Notes: generated from the letters alone by a model not told the origin. DNA of 9,682 nt from Nitrospina sp. (GCA_018665625.1 JABJCF010000203.1:1-9682), one strand, 5' to 3'. Shown: positions 1 to 6,561, counted from the first letter of the stretch. A program made the numbers and translations.

Positions 1-123
1 CCTATACTATATTTACCGTAACAATTAATTAAGCGAGCTCAGGGTTCCCATAAGCAGCTCTGTCATCTCCCCTTTGCTCATATTGCTCAATACTTTGTCA
101 TTTAACCCTCAAAGGTAAATGAA

Positions 124-435
124 ATGACAGGAGTTTTAAAGCTATATCTCTTGGGAGTTTTGATTAGCGCACCGGGTATTGCCGATCAAAATGCTATAAA
201 AATAGCCAAGGCTCAAGTCGAGCCCCAAGCAGTGGTAGCTCAGGTACCGCACCCCCTCAATAACTATAAAACCTGCCTTCACTCAGCCAAAAAACAATAT
301 TCCAGTTGCACAACAGGGCTCAACAAATCCATGAAGGCCAAATCGGCTCACACCATTTTTAAAAAGCAACGAATGTGTGAAATGAAAAAGGAAAAAATCC
401 TTTCAGGTTGCAAAAGGGTTTTTCTGAGAAGATAG
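124..435 (+). CDS. Small secreted twin-CX10C protein, function unknown
   Basis: This 103-residue basic protein is not a family I recognise. Residues 1-20 look like a Sec signal peptide: a short basic start, a hydrophobic stretch around LYLLGVLISAPG, and a likely cut after A20. The mature part has a linker rich in Ala, Val and Pro and then four cysteines, C51, C62, C85 and C96. They form two CX10C pairs 22 residues apart, in segments that read as amphipathic helices. Such a layout suggests a disulfide-stapled helical hairpin formed in the periplasm. AAAGG at 111-115 stands 8 nt before the ATG and supports this start. It converges on the LuxR-like gene with 11 bp between the stop codons. No clear promoter was found in bases 1-123. 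The signal peptide and cysteine spacing are directly visible; fold and location are inferred. Confidence 0.7.
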   Translation: MTGVLKLYLLGVLISAPGIADQNAIKIAKAQVEPQAVVAQVPHPLNNYKTCLHSAKKQYSSCTTGLNKSMKAKSAHTIFKKQRMCEMKKEKILSGCKRVFLRR

Positions 436-446
436 GAATTATTTTC

Positions 447-956
447 TTAGAGTTCTGAGGGAGGTAGAAGGTCTTCGAGAAAAAATGCGGCGAGTTCAGA
501 CCGGCTGCCGAGCCCGGTTTTCTGATAAATCGATTGTGACTGCTGCTGTGTGGTTTTCAACTTTGTATCCCTGATATCAGCAATTTCCTTTAACGAAAAT
601 CCTTTGAGCAATAAAAACCCTACTTCGGTTTCGGCTTGTGTCAGATTCCAATGCTTGAACTGACCTTCAATTTTCACTGAAAGCCCGGCCAGCAGTTGCT
701 GGGTTTCTCCCTTCCATTTTTCTTTTTCTTCGTGCAGTTTTTCCACATCGACCTGAAGAGATTTTATTTCTCGCCTGGCTTCGTTTAGTTGCCTCAGTCC
801 GGCAATAAACATCGCCCCGCTGATGAGAAGAAGCAATCCCTCCAAAACAAGGTGCGTGCCCGTCCCTCCCTTCAAGTAATCGGTGGTGAGGTCAGCTCCT
901 ATCAGCACCACAAACATTCCCGACAAGATCAAAACAAATTTTCCGGTATCCGCCAT
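447..956 (-). CDS. Membrane-anchored LuxR-type HTH transcriptional regulator
   Basis: A 169-residue regulator that probably binds DNA from the inner membrane. Two hydrophobic helices lie at about 6-26 and 34-54, a charged coiled coil runs from about 55 to 95, and a LuxR/GerE helix-turn-helix fills 103-162. The HTH is recognised by LTQAETEV, LLLKGFSLKEIADI, the IYQKTGLGSRSEL stretch and the closing FFLEDLL, which I recall from a proteobacterial subgroup of membrane LuxR-like proteins. The usual Val-Lys and His of the recognition helix are replaced by a run of glutamines (TTQQQSQ, about 135-141). There is no receiver or autoinducer-binding domain, so the signal is probably sensed in the membrane or through the coiled coil. 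It is divergent from the DUF2231 gene, 124 bp away, which could be its target; that link is inference. AGGG a few bases before the ATG is a weak ribosome site. Confidence 0.85.
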   Translation of the reverse strand: MADTGKFVLILSGMFVVLIGADLTTDYLKGGTGTHLVLEGLLLLISGAMFIAGLRQLNEARREIKSLQVDVEKLHEEKEKWKGETQQLLAGLSVKIEGQFKHWNLTQAETEVGFLLLKGFSLKEIADIRDTKLKTTQQQSQSIYQKTGLGSRSELAAFFLEDLLPPSEL

Positions 957-1068
957 TTGCCCTATGCCCCTTGTAGATATTTGAATTTAAAAGATATTTT
1001 CATAACCCATAGTGCGGATGGAAGTTTTTCATTTTTAGACGAAAACTGGTTGCAAGATCAATTTTACC

Positions 1069-1075
1069 AAGGAGG
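1069..1075 (+). promoter_or_regulatory. Strong Shine-Dalgarno site of the DUF2231 gene
   Basis: AAGGAGG ends 5 nt before the ATG at 1081. It is the best match to the 16S anti-SD in the window and fixes the start of the DUF2231 gene. Confidence 0.85.
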
Positions 1076-1080
1076 TTATC

Positions 1081-1608
1081 ATGTTTGAATTACCGTTGCA
1101 CCCTGTTGTCGTTCATTTCCCCATCGTACTGGGAATGCTTTTACCTTTCGCTGCTCTGATTTTTTGGTGGGCTATAAAAGAAGATCATCTGCATCTGAAA
1201 GCCTGGATTCTTGTTGCAGCACTGGCATTGGGCTATGGAGTGTCTTCCTATGTGGCTGTGGAGATGGGAGAAGAGGATGAGGAAAAAGTAGAAGAAGTGG
1301 TCTCTGAAAAAGTCATCGAAGAGCACGAAGAAGCCGGAGAATTAATACTCTGGGTTTCAGGAGGATTGTTCCTGTTTTCTTTGGCCGGGTTAGCATGGAA
1401 AGATTTGCATGCAGTCCGTTTAGGAGTTGCGGTTCTAGCTTTAGTTGCAGTGATTCCTTTAGTCGATGCAGGCCATACAGGAGGTCAACTGGTTTATCAG
1501 TACGGTGCCGCCAATGCTCACCTGCCAGAAAAACAACAGGCAATGCTGAACTCAGGAAAGTTTATCCATGAGGATTATGATAAGGATAAAGATAAGGACG
1601 ATGATTAG
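1081..1608 (+). CDS. DUF2231 four-helix membrane protein
   Basis: A 175-residue integral inner-membrane protein of the DUF2231 family (PF09990), whose biochemical role is not settled. The diagnostic N-terminal HPVVVHFPI motif lies at 7-15, and GHTGGQLVYQYG at 131-142 is the typical C-terminal motif. Four transmembrane helices are predicted by eye at about 12-31, 41-60, 87-105 and 112-130. A very acidic stretch (63-86, many Glu) sits between helices 2 and 3. The conserved histidines H7, H12, H82 and H132 lie near membrane edges and could bind heme or metal; this is inference. The protein ends in an Asp/Lys tail (166-175) encoded by a short GATAAG-like repeat. The start is fixed by AAGGAGG 5 nt upstream. 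It is divergent from the LuxR-like gene and converges on the histidine kinase. Confidence 0.88.
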   Translation: MFELPLHPVVVHFPIVLGMLLPFAALIFWWAIKEDHLHLKAWILVAALALGYGVSSYVAVEMGEEDEEKVEEVVSEKVIEEHEEAGELILWVSGGLFLFSLAGLAWKDLHAVRLGVAVLALVAVIPLVDAGHTGGQLVYQYGAANAHLPEKQQAMLNSGKFIHEDYDKDKDKDDD

Positions 1609-1625
1609 CAGTAAAACATGATTAT

Positions 1626-1692
1626 GGTGAGGGGGAAAAGCGCCTGGATCGCGTGGAATCAAAAAGTCATGCCGGGCGGCCTCTCCCTCGCC
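1626..1692. repeat. Long imperfect hairpin between convergent genes
   Basis: Outer arms GGTGAGGG (1626-1633) and CCCTCGCC (1685-1692) pair over 8 bp, counting one G-U. Inner arms CGCCTGG (1641-1647) and CCGGGCG (1672-1678) pair over 7 bp, again with one G-U. A purine-rich internal loop separates them, and the apical loop is about 24 nt. It lies between the stop codons of the DUF2231 gene and the kinase, so it could end transcription from either side, but no T-run follows at once on either strand. A dispersed palindromic intergenic repeat is the alternative. Confidence 0.5.
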
Positions 1693-1723
1693 GTAAAGAG
1701 CCAGAGTTACAGAACAGCGGGTA

Positions 1724-3229
1724 TTATTTTTTTTGTTTATCAGGAAGAGCAATAATAAATTTACTGCCCTTATCAGGTTCACTTTCCGCGCGAATGGTTC
1801 CACCGTGAAGTTCAACGATCTTTTTACAGATAGCTAACCCTATTCCCGTCCCTTCATATGCGGAATGGCCATGAAGCCGTTCGAAGGCTCCAAATATCCG
1901 TTCGCTAAATTTTGCATCGAATCCTATCCCATTGTCCTCCACGGTCACTTCGACCCCCTCCTTACTCAGGTTGCGGCAAGAGATATGAATTTGGGGAAGA
2001 CGTTTAGAGGAATGGAACTTCAAGCCATTAGCAATCAGATTCTGAAACAGCTGCCGCATTTGGAATGGCTCTCCGAATACATCAGGAAGTTTTTCCACAA
2101 AGATTTCCCCATGTACCTCACGCACAAGCTTTTCCAAATTCTCCTGGACATCGTTCATCACTTCACTCAAGTCAACCTTCACGAAGGAGTTGGGTTTGGT
2201 ATGAACCGTGGAAAAAGTCAAAAGGTCTTTTAAAAGCGTGTTCATCCTTGCTGCTGCAGTTTGCATTTTTTGGATATATTCTTTTGGTTTCTGTTCCAGG
2301 GTTGGACTAATTTCCTTTACCCGGTCACCAAACAGCATGATTTTTCTAAGAGGTTCCATCAAATCATGCGATGCAATGGAGGCAAACCCTTCTAGTTCAT
2401 TATTGCTTCTTTCCAGTTCACTCGCGTAAACCTTCAATTGGTCTTCGGCTTGCTTTCTTTCCGTATCATCCATACGGACGGAGATAAAGTTCGAGACATT
2501 TCCCTTTTCATCGCGAATCGGGGTGATGGCCTGTAGCTCCCAATATAAATCCCCATTTTTCTTCCTGTTGCAAATCTCGTTTTTCCAGTTATTCCCGGCT
2601 TTAATGGTTTGCCACAAGTTCTGGTAAAATTTTTGATCATGCACACCCGATTTCAGAATAGAAGGAGTTTCGCCGATCACTTCCTCGCTTGAGTAACCTG
2701 TGGTGGTAGTGAACATAGGATTGATATATTCAATCCTTCCCTGGCAATCGGTAATTACAATTGAGCTCAAACTTTGTTCAATAGCATGAGAGAGCTTACG
2801 GATTTCTTTTTCCGCATTTTTTCTTTCGACGATCTCTTTTTCCAGATCCTGATTTAAAGTTTTTAACTGTTTGGTACGCTCCGCCACTCTGATTTCCAAC
2901 TCACCGTGAGCCTGCTTCAATGCGATTTCATATTTTTTGCGTTCTTCAATCTCTTTCCTAAGATCAGTCGTCCTTTCCTGAACCCTTCTCTCCAACTCAT
3001 CATTTTGTCTGCGCACCTGCTCGTGTTGCTGCGATAGCATCTTGTGAGCTTCCATCACCTCTTTTTTACCCTTATCGATCTCAAGAATCGTCTGTGTCAG
3101 CAACTGGGTTTTAATCTGGGCCAGAAAACTCTCGGTCCTCATGCGAAGGGCTTTTTCGACCAGGTTCTTGCTTATTCCCTGAACTTCGGTGACATGCTGA
3201 ATTCCCGCTTCTGCAATGGTTTCGCGCAC
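1724..3229 (-). CDS. Soluble coiled-coil PAS sensor histidine kinase, partner of ODP
   Basis: A 501-residue cytoplasmic sensor kinase without membrane helices. Residues 1-50 form a short N-terminal region of unknown type. A long coiled coil (about 50-148) holds two copies of an ELExRVxERT segment. A PAS domain follows (about 148-258; LKSGVHD and the NRKKNGDLYWE stretch are typical). HisKA has the phospho-accepting H288 in SIASHDLMEPLRK. The HATPase domain shows the N box (QNLIANGLKFH), G1 (DNGIGF) and G2 (GTGIGLA). All catalytic motifs look intact. The open frame extends to a TTG at 3235, but GGAGG at 3237-3241 is only 1 nt from it and 7 nt from the GTG at 3229, so GTG is chosen. It begins 2 nt after the stop of the ODP gene, implying translational coupling. 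No receiver domain or response regulator is nearby. Confidence 0.92.
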   Translation of the reverse strand: MRETIAEAGIQHVTEVQGISKNLVEKALRMRTESFLAQIKTQLLTQTILEIDKGKKEVMEAHKMLSQQHEQVRRQNDELERRVQERTTDLRKEIEERKKYEIALKQAHGELEIRVAERTKQLKTLNQDLEKEIVERKNAEKEIRKLSHAIEQSLSSIVITDCQGRIEYINPMFTTTTGYSSEEVIGETPSILKSGVHDQKFYQNLWQTIKAGNNWKNEICNRKKNGDLYWELQAITPIRDEKGNVSNFISVRMDDTERKQAEDQLKVYASELERSNNELEGFASIASHDLMEPLRKIMLFGDRVKEISPTLEQKPKEYIQKMQTAAARMNTLLKDLLTFSTVHTKPNSFVKVDLSEVMNDVQENLEKLVREVHGEIFVEKLPDVFGEPFQMRQLFQNLIANGLKFHSSKRLPQIHISCRNLSKEGVEVTVEDNGIGFDAKFSERIFGAFERLHGHSAYEGTGIGLAICKKIVELHGGTIRAESEPDKGSKFIIALPDKQKK

Positions 3230-3231
3230 AA

Positions 3232-3969
3232 TCAATCCTCCATCAAATCAACACCACAAGGAAGCTGCTTTAAATGGTCCATGGCAATTTGCACATTATC
3301 ACCCTCAATGACCGATCCGTGTTGCGGGAGGATGCGTTCTATATTGTATTTCTCAAGTTTTTCCATGCATTGTTTTAAATTCTTATTGCTCGGCATATAG
3401 GCTTGATGAAAAGCATCCATATTTTCAGGAAATCCCTGGTTGGCAAACAAGTCCCACTCATCAGAGATGGCACCAAAAATATCACTACTGAAAAGAGTGT
3501 GGGTTTTGTGATCCAGGGTGGTAATGGCCCCTGGCGAATGCAGGTAAGGTGTAAAAATAAACTCAAGAACCCGACCACTTTTAAGCACCATTTTATAATC
3601 GTTCTCAGCCACATCATAAAACTGACTGCGAACGCCATAGTGCCTGATCAACCGAATCGTATTGATATGGGCGATCACTTTCAAATTTCCATGAGCCACC
3701 ACATCTTCCAATACCGGCAGATTGCTGCAAATATCTGGATCCTGATGGGAGGCCACGGCGGCGGTGATATGTTCAGGGTTAACCAGATCAATGACCTTAC
3801 GCATCACAACGGGGAAATGCGTAAGAGATCCCGGGTCGAAGAGAATGATATCTTCACCATCAATTAAAAGATAGGGATTGCACCGAAGATTAGAGCCTTC
3901 TTCATTAAAGCCCACCCAGTAAATATCTCGGGTAATGGCAATGGCATTGTTGAAATCCATTTTACTCAT
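3232..3969 (-). CDS. ODP-type di-iron metallo-beta-lactamase-fold sensor protein
   Basis: A 245-residue metallo-beta-lactamase-fold protein of the type related to the di-iron domain of flavodiiron proteins but lacking a flavodoxin domain. Family members called ODP bind O2 (and NO) at a di-iron site and act as sensors. Visible candidate ligands are H75, D77 and D79 in SHQDPDICSN, H144 in LHSPG, D163 in LFSSD and H217 in LPQHGS. Their spacing matches the His, Glu, Asp, His, Asp, His set of flavodiiron proteins, with Asp for Glu at the second place and Ile80 where many flavodiiron proteins have another His. The N-terminal NPYLLIDGEDIILFDPG strand pair is also typical. AGGGAGG ends 4 nt before the ATG; a second in-frame ATG at 3960 is possible. 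It is the first gene of a two-gene unit with the PAS kinase, so a sensor role is more likely than a hydrolase role. Confidence 0.85.
   Translation of the reverse strand: MSKMDFNNAIAITRDIYWVGFNEEGSNLRCNPYLLIDGEDIILFDPGSLTHFPVVMRKVIDLVNPEHITAAVASHQDPDICSNLPVLEDVVAHGNLKVIAHINTIRLIRHYGVRSQFYDVAENDYKMVLKSGRVLEFIFTPYLHSPGAITTLDHKTHTLFSSDIFGAISDEWDLFANQGFPENMDAFHQAYMPSNKNLKQCMEKLEKYNIERILPQHGSVIEGDNVQIAMDHLKQLPCGVDLMED
3237..3241 (-). promoter_or_regulatory. Shine-Dalgarno site deciding the kinase start
   Basis: GGAGG on the minus strand lies inside the last codons of the ODP gene. The spacing is 7 nt to GTG at 3229 but 1 nt to TTG at 3235, so the GTG is favoured. Ribosomes ending on the ODP gene would finish next to this site. 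Confidence 0.7.
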
Positions 3970-4027
3970 AATGCCTCCCTTATTCCTTTAAGATAGCAAG
4001 ATCGATACTTTTATTCCATCTAACCAT

Positions 4028-4048
4028 ATCCCTTGAGGGGATTTTTTT
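4028..4048 (+). terminator. Small hairpin plus T-run, terminator-like
   Basis: ATCCC (4028-4032) and GGGAT (4038-4042) form a 5-bp stem with a 5-nt loop, then T's run to 4048 on the plus strand. The stem is short and no plus-strand gene lies upstream, so it is either a stop for antisense transcription or an operator palindrome in the leader of the ODP gene. Confidence 0.3.
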
Positions 4049-4116
4049 CACCTAAAACAACATGTGTTTTTATCAAATTTACATGAAATTATAAAAACTA
4101 CGCGCCCCTATTTACT

Positions 4117-4153
4117 CTATCCCATCCTCCTTCTCCCCTCATATAAGGGATAG
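4117..4153. repeat. 7-bp inverted repeat CTATCCC / GGGATAG
   Basis: CTATCCC at 4117-4123 and its exact reverse complement GGGATAG at 4147-4153 are separated by 23 bp. The core ATCCC/GGGAT is the same as in the palindrome at 4028-4042, which suggests a shared binding site between the divergent sensor genes. Confidence 0.4.
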
Positions 4154-4267
4154 CCATATATTGAGACCAATAAAAAATATTTTTCTTTGGAAATCGGAAC
4201 CTAAACTCCCTAAAGAAATATTGCGATTAAATTATACTTTCTGTTTTTCTCCCTTACACTATTTAAG

Positions 4268-4290
4268 TAAGAACAAGTAAAAAATTCTTA
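4268..4290. repeat. Inverted repeat TAAGAA-N11-TTCTTA before the MASE1 kinase
   Basis: A perfect 6-bp inverted repeat with an A-rich 11-nt spacer ends 17 nt before the TTG start at 4308. It could be an operator or a weak leader hairpin. The AT-rich context makes chance occurrence quite possible. Confidence 0.3.
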
Positions 4291-4307
4291 TAAAACGGGC
4301 AGACGAA

Positions 4308-6371
4308 TTGATTTCCACAAAACTTTTGAAAAAAAATTCTGAGTTTTTTAATATCAATTTTGATTCAGTGATCAGAAGCTGGGCTCCTGTAATTATAATT
4401 TCCTTAGCCTATTTCATTTTGGGCCGTCTCGGCACCCTGTTGGCCCTACCCCCCGGTTACGGCACTGCGGTATTTCCTGCATCAGGTCTCGCTTTATTTG
4501 CTGTATTGCGATATGGACCAATAATCTGGCCAGGCATTCTAATCGGTTCATTTTCTTTGAACGCATGGGTTACCCTGACAAACCAAAACTCTTCCTTCAT
4601 TAATTACCTTCCAACGGGACTGGGAATCGGACTCGGTGCCTGCCTTGAAGCATTAATGGGTGCTTACCTTTTGAAAAAGTTAACGGACTCAAGGGACCCG
4701 CTTTCCTCAGTAAAAAACATTCTTGTCTTTATAATCATTTCATCTTTTGCGAGCAGCACGTTGAGTGCGAGTATCGGCGTTGGAACACTATTATTAAGCG
4801 GCCTGCTACCAACAGAAGCGTTTGGAGAAACCTGGCTGACCTGGTGGCTCGGCAACAGTATCGGGATTCTGGTCATCACTCCATTACTGTTAGTAATCGC
4901 GCGGCCTTTTATTTATAAAGTTACCCCTTATTTAATAATTGAATCTATTTTGCTGGTTATATTGACCGTTACCATTAGTAATTTTGTTTTTGAAGGATTG
5001 CCCAAGCCTCTGGCGTTTTTAACTTTTCCACTTTTAGTTTGGGCTGCGCTAAGGTTTGAAGAGACAGGTGCTGCTTTTTCAATCTTTATTATTGCCATCA
5101 TCTCAAACTTGGAAACCATCAATGGCCTGGGTCCATTCGGCACCACTCCCGTTACCAATGAATCTCTCTTGCTCGTTCAAACATTTATCGGTGTTGCTGC
5201 TCCCATGGCATTGATCCTTGCCGTTAATCTTTCCGAAAAAAGAAGAATTAACGAAGCCCTCAAAAGCAGTGAAGAGCAACTTGCCAGGACGGAAGAATTC
5301 TCTCTGGTTATGGCTACCCATTTGGATTTGAATGGCAATTGGCTTAAGATTCCCCAAACCTTATGCGATCTGCTGGGATACACAAAAGAAGAATTGCTGA
5401 ACAAAGATTTCAAATCTGTAACTCATCCAGATGATTTCATGTCTGACTGGAATCAATGCCAGCGCCTTATCCGAGGGGAAATGAAGTCATTTGATATGGA
5501 AAAACGATACATTCGCAAGGATGGAGAAATTATCTGGGTTTATTTAAATGTTTCTATTGTTGAAGACTCTGACGGGAAACCTCATCATTTTCTTTCTTAT
5601 ATTAAAAATATTTCGGAACGCAAAAAACTGGAAGAAGAAGTCCTTTCCTATTCAAGAGACTTGGAGCAGAAGATCAAAGAACGGACTTTTGAGCTTGAAA
5701 AAAGTAACGAATCCCTTGAAGACTTCGCATCTATTGCCTCGCACGATTTACAGGAACCTTTAAGAAAAATTTCTATTTTTGGAGATCGCCTAAAAGCAAA
5801 ATTCACTCATGCAGGAGGAGAAGAAATTGACACCATAAATCGTATGCAAGGTGCTGCCTTAAGAATGAAAATTCTTATCCATGATCTTCTTGAGTATTCA
5901 AAAGTTTCTTCATCCAATTCAAAACCTCGCACGACAAATCTAAACAATATTCTCCGCGATGTATTATTTGACCTTGATACAAGCATCCAAAACACTAAAG
6001 GGGAAATTCATATAGATCCTCTACCAAAATTAGAGGCCGATCCCACCCAAATGCGACAATTATTTCAAAACCTTTTATCTAACGCTTTAAAATATCATCA
6101 AAGAGACATCCCCCCAAAAATTCGAATTGAAAGTAAAAAATTAGAAAACAATTATTGGGAGATTTCTGTATCAGACAACGGGATAGGTTTTGAAGAAAAA
6201 TACTCAAAGAGAATTTACAAACCATTTGAAAGACTGCATGGTTCTGCAGATTTCAAGGGGACCGGTATGGGTTTGGCCATATGCAAAAAAATAGTTTTAA
6301 ACCACAGAGGAAAAATTTTGACCCACAGTCAACCCGGAAAAGGGAGCACATTCATTGTCACCCTTCCATAA
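4308..6371 (+). CDS. MASE1-PAS membrane sensor histidine kinase
   Basis: A 687-residue inner-membrane kinase. Residues about 24-308 form a MASE1 sensory domain of eight or more hydrophobic helices, recognised by AYFILGRLGTLLALPPG, the AVFPASGLALF stretch and WPGILIGSF. A linker helix leads to a PAS domain of the PAS_3 kind (about 331-440; GYTKEELLNKDF, HPDDF, RYIRKDGEIIWVYLNV). Next comes a coiled coil with KIKERT and HisKA with H479 in SIASHDLQEPLRK. The HATPase has the N box (QNLLSNALKYH), DNGIGF at 623-628 and GTGMGLA at 651-657. The kinase core closely resembles that of the divergent PAS kinase, with QMRQLFQNL, FERLHG and AICKKIV in both, so they are paralogues. The start is a TTG with only a weak CGGG upstream; the frame is open from 4281 and no ATG occurs before the MASE1 domain. 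The signal is unknown. No receiver domain or regulator is nearby. Confidence 0.93.
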   Translation: MISTKLLKKNSEFFNINFDSVIRSWAPVIIISLAYFILGRLGTLLALPPGYGTAVFPASGLALFAVLRYGPIIWPGILIGSFSLNAWVTLTNQNSSFINYLPTGLGIGLGACLEALMGAYLLKKLTDSRDPLSSVKNILVFIIISSFASSTLSASIGVGTLLLSGLLPTEAFGETWLTWWLGNSIGILVITPLLLVIARPFIYKVTPYLIIESILLVILTVTISNFVFEGLPKPLAFLTFPLLVWAALRFEETGAAFSIFIIAIISNLETINGLGPFGTTPVTNESLLLVQTFIGVAAPMALILAVNLSEKRRINEALKSSEEQLARTEEFSLVMATHLDLNGNWLKIPQTLCDLLGYTKEELLNKDFKSVTHPDDFMSDWNQCQRLIRGEMKSFDMEKRYIRKDGEIIWVYLNVSIVEDSDGKPHHFLSYIKNISERKKLEEEVLSYSRDLEQKIKERTFELEKSNESLEDFASIASHDLQEPLRKISIFGDRLKAKFTHAGGEEIDTINRMQGAALRMKILIHDLLEYSKVSSSNSKPRTTNLNNILRDVLFDLDTSIQNTKGEIHIDPLPKLEADPTQMRQLFQNLLSNALKYHQRDIPPKIRIESKKLENNYWEISVSDNGIGFEEKYSKRIYKPFERLHGSADFKGTGMGLAICKKIVLNHRGKILTHSQPGKGSTFIVTLP

Positions 6372-6397
6372 AATATATTGCAGCATGATTTAAATAT

Positions 6398-6427
6398 TTG
6401 ACAGTTTCGATCAGCCTTCAATAAAAA
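6398..6427 (+). promoter_or_regulatory. Possible sigma70 promoter upstream of the CBS gene
   Basis: A perfect TTGACA (6398-6403) is followed after 18 nt by TAAAAA (6422-6427), a 4-of-6 match to the -10 box. It would give a leader of about 130 nt for the CBS-domain gene. It lies just after the MASE1 kinase stop. Confidence 0.3.
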
Positions 6428-6485
6428 CCACAATAGAATCTCAGATAAGACAAGCAATTAAAAAAATAGATCGGCAATACGATAT

Positions 6486-6514
6486 TTGATAGACTGCCTT
6501 CGTACTTATTTAAC
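6486..6514 (+). promoter_or_regulatory. Possible sigma70 promoter close to the CBS gene
   Basis: TTGATA (6486-6491, 5 of 6) and TTTAAC (6509-6514, 4 of 6) are 17 nt apart. Transcription would start near 6521, about 40 nt before the GTG at 6562. It competes with the candidate at 6398-6427. Confidence 0.35.
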
Positions 6515-6561
6515 TTCAGTAATAAATTCAACCTTAATTAATATAATCGAGAGGTTCTCTC

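Larger units (their letters stand above)
3970..4307. other. Gene-free divergent control region with inverted repeats
   Basis: These 338 bp separate the ODP-kinase pair from the MASE1 kinase and are AT-rich. I see no credible ORF on either strand. The region holds two ATCCC/GGGAT inverted repeats (4028-4042 and 4117-4153), a TAAGAA/TTCTTA inverted repeat (4268-4290) and a TATACT box at 4233-4238 on the plus strand without a convincing -35. It must carry promoters for both flanking units, but I could not place either with confidence. Confidence 0.6.

Noticed and set aside
424..450. Inverted repeat CTGAGAA / TTCTTAG spanning the convergent stop codons
   Set aside because: The stem is 7 bp with one G-U and a 13-nt loop, with no T-run on either strand; too weak to call a terminator.
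789..1088. A 99-codon plus-strand frame overlapping the LuxR-like gene and running into the DUF2231 start
   Set aside because: Most of it is antisense to the HTH gene, it has no membrane or domain pattern, and the strong SD at 1069 belongs to the DUF2231 start.
1579..1605. Short GATAAG-like repeat at the end of the DUF2231 gene as a mobile or CRISPR repeat
   Set aside because: It encodes the Asp/Lys tail in frame and has no spacer structure; it is simple codon repetition.
1865..2233. A 122-codon open frame on the plus strand opposite the PAS kinase
   Set aside because: It lies wholly antisense to a kinase with intact motifs, and its product resembles no protein family; it is a shadow frame.
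3235..3235. TTG at 3235 as the kinase start, overlapping the ODP stop by 4 nt
   Set aside because: The GGAGG site would be only 1 nt away; GTG at 3229 has a normal 7-nt spacing.
3403..3867. A 154-codon plus-strand frame
   Set aside because: It is antisense to the ODP gene, whose conserved metal ligands lie in the other frame.
4124..4136. AAGGAGG followed by ATG on the minus strand in the divergent region
   Set aside because: The frame closes after two codons (ATG GGA TAG), so there is no gene.
6542..6547. Perfect TATAAT before the CBS gene
   Set aside because: Transcription would start at or inside the SD site at 6549-6554, and no -35 box fits at 16-18 nt, so it is probably chance in AT-rich DNA.
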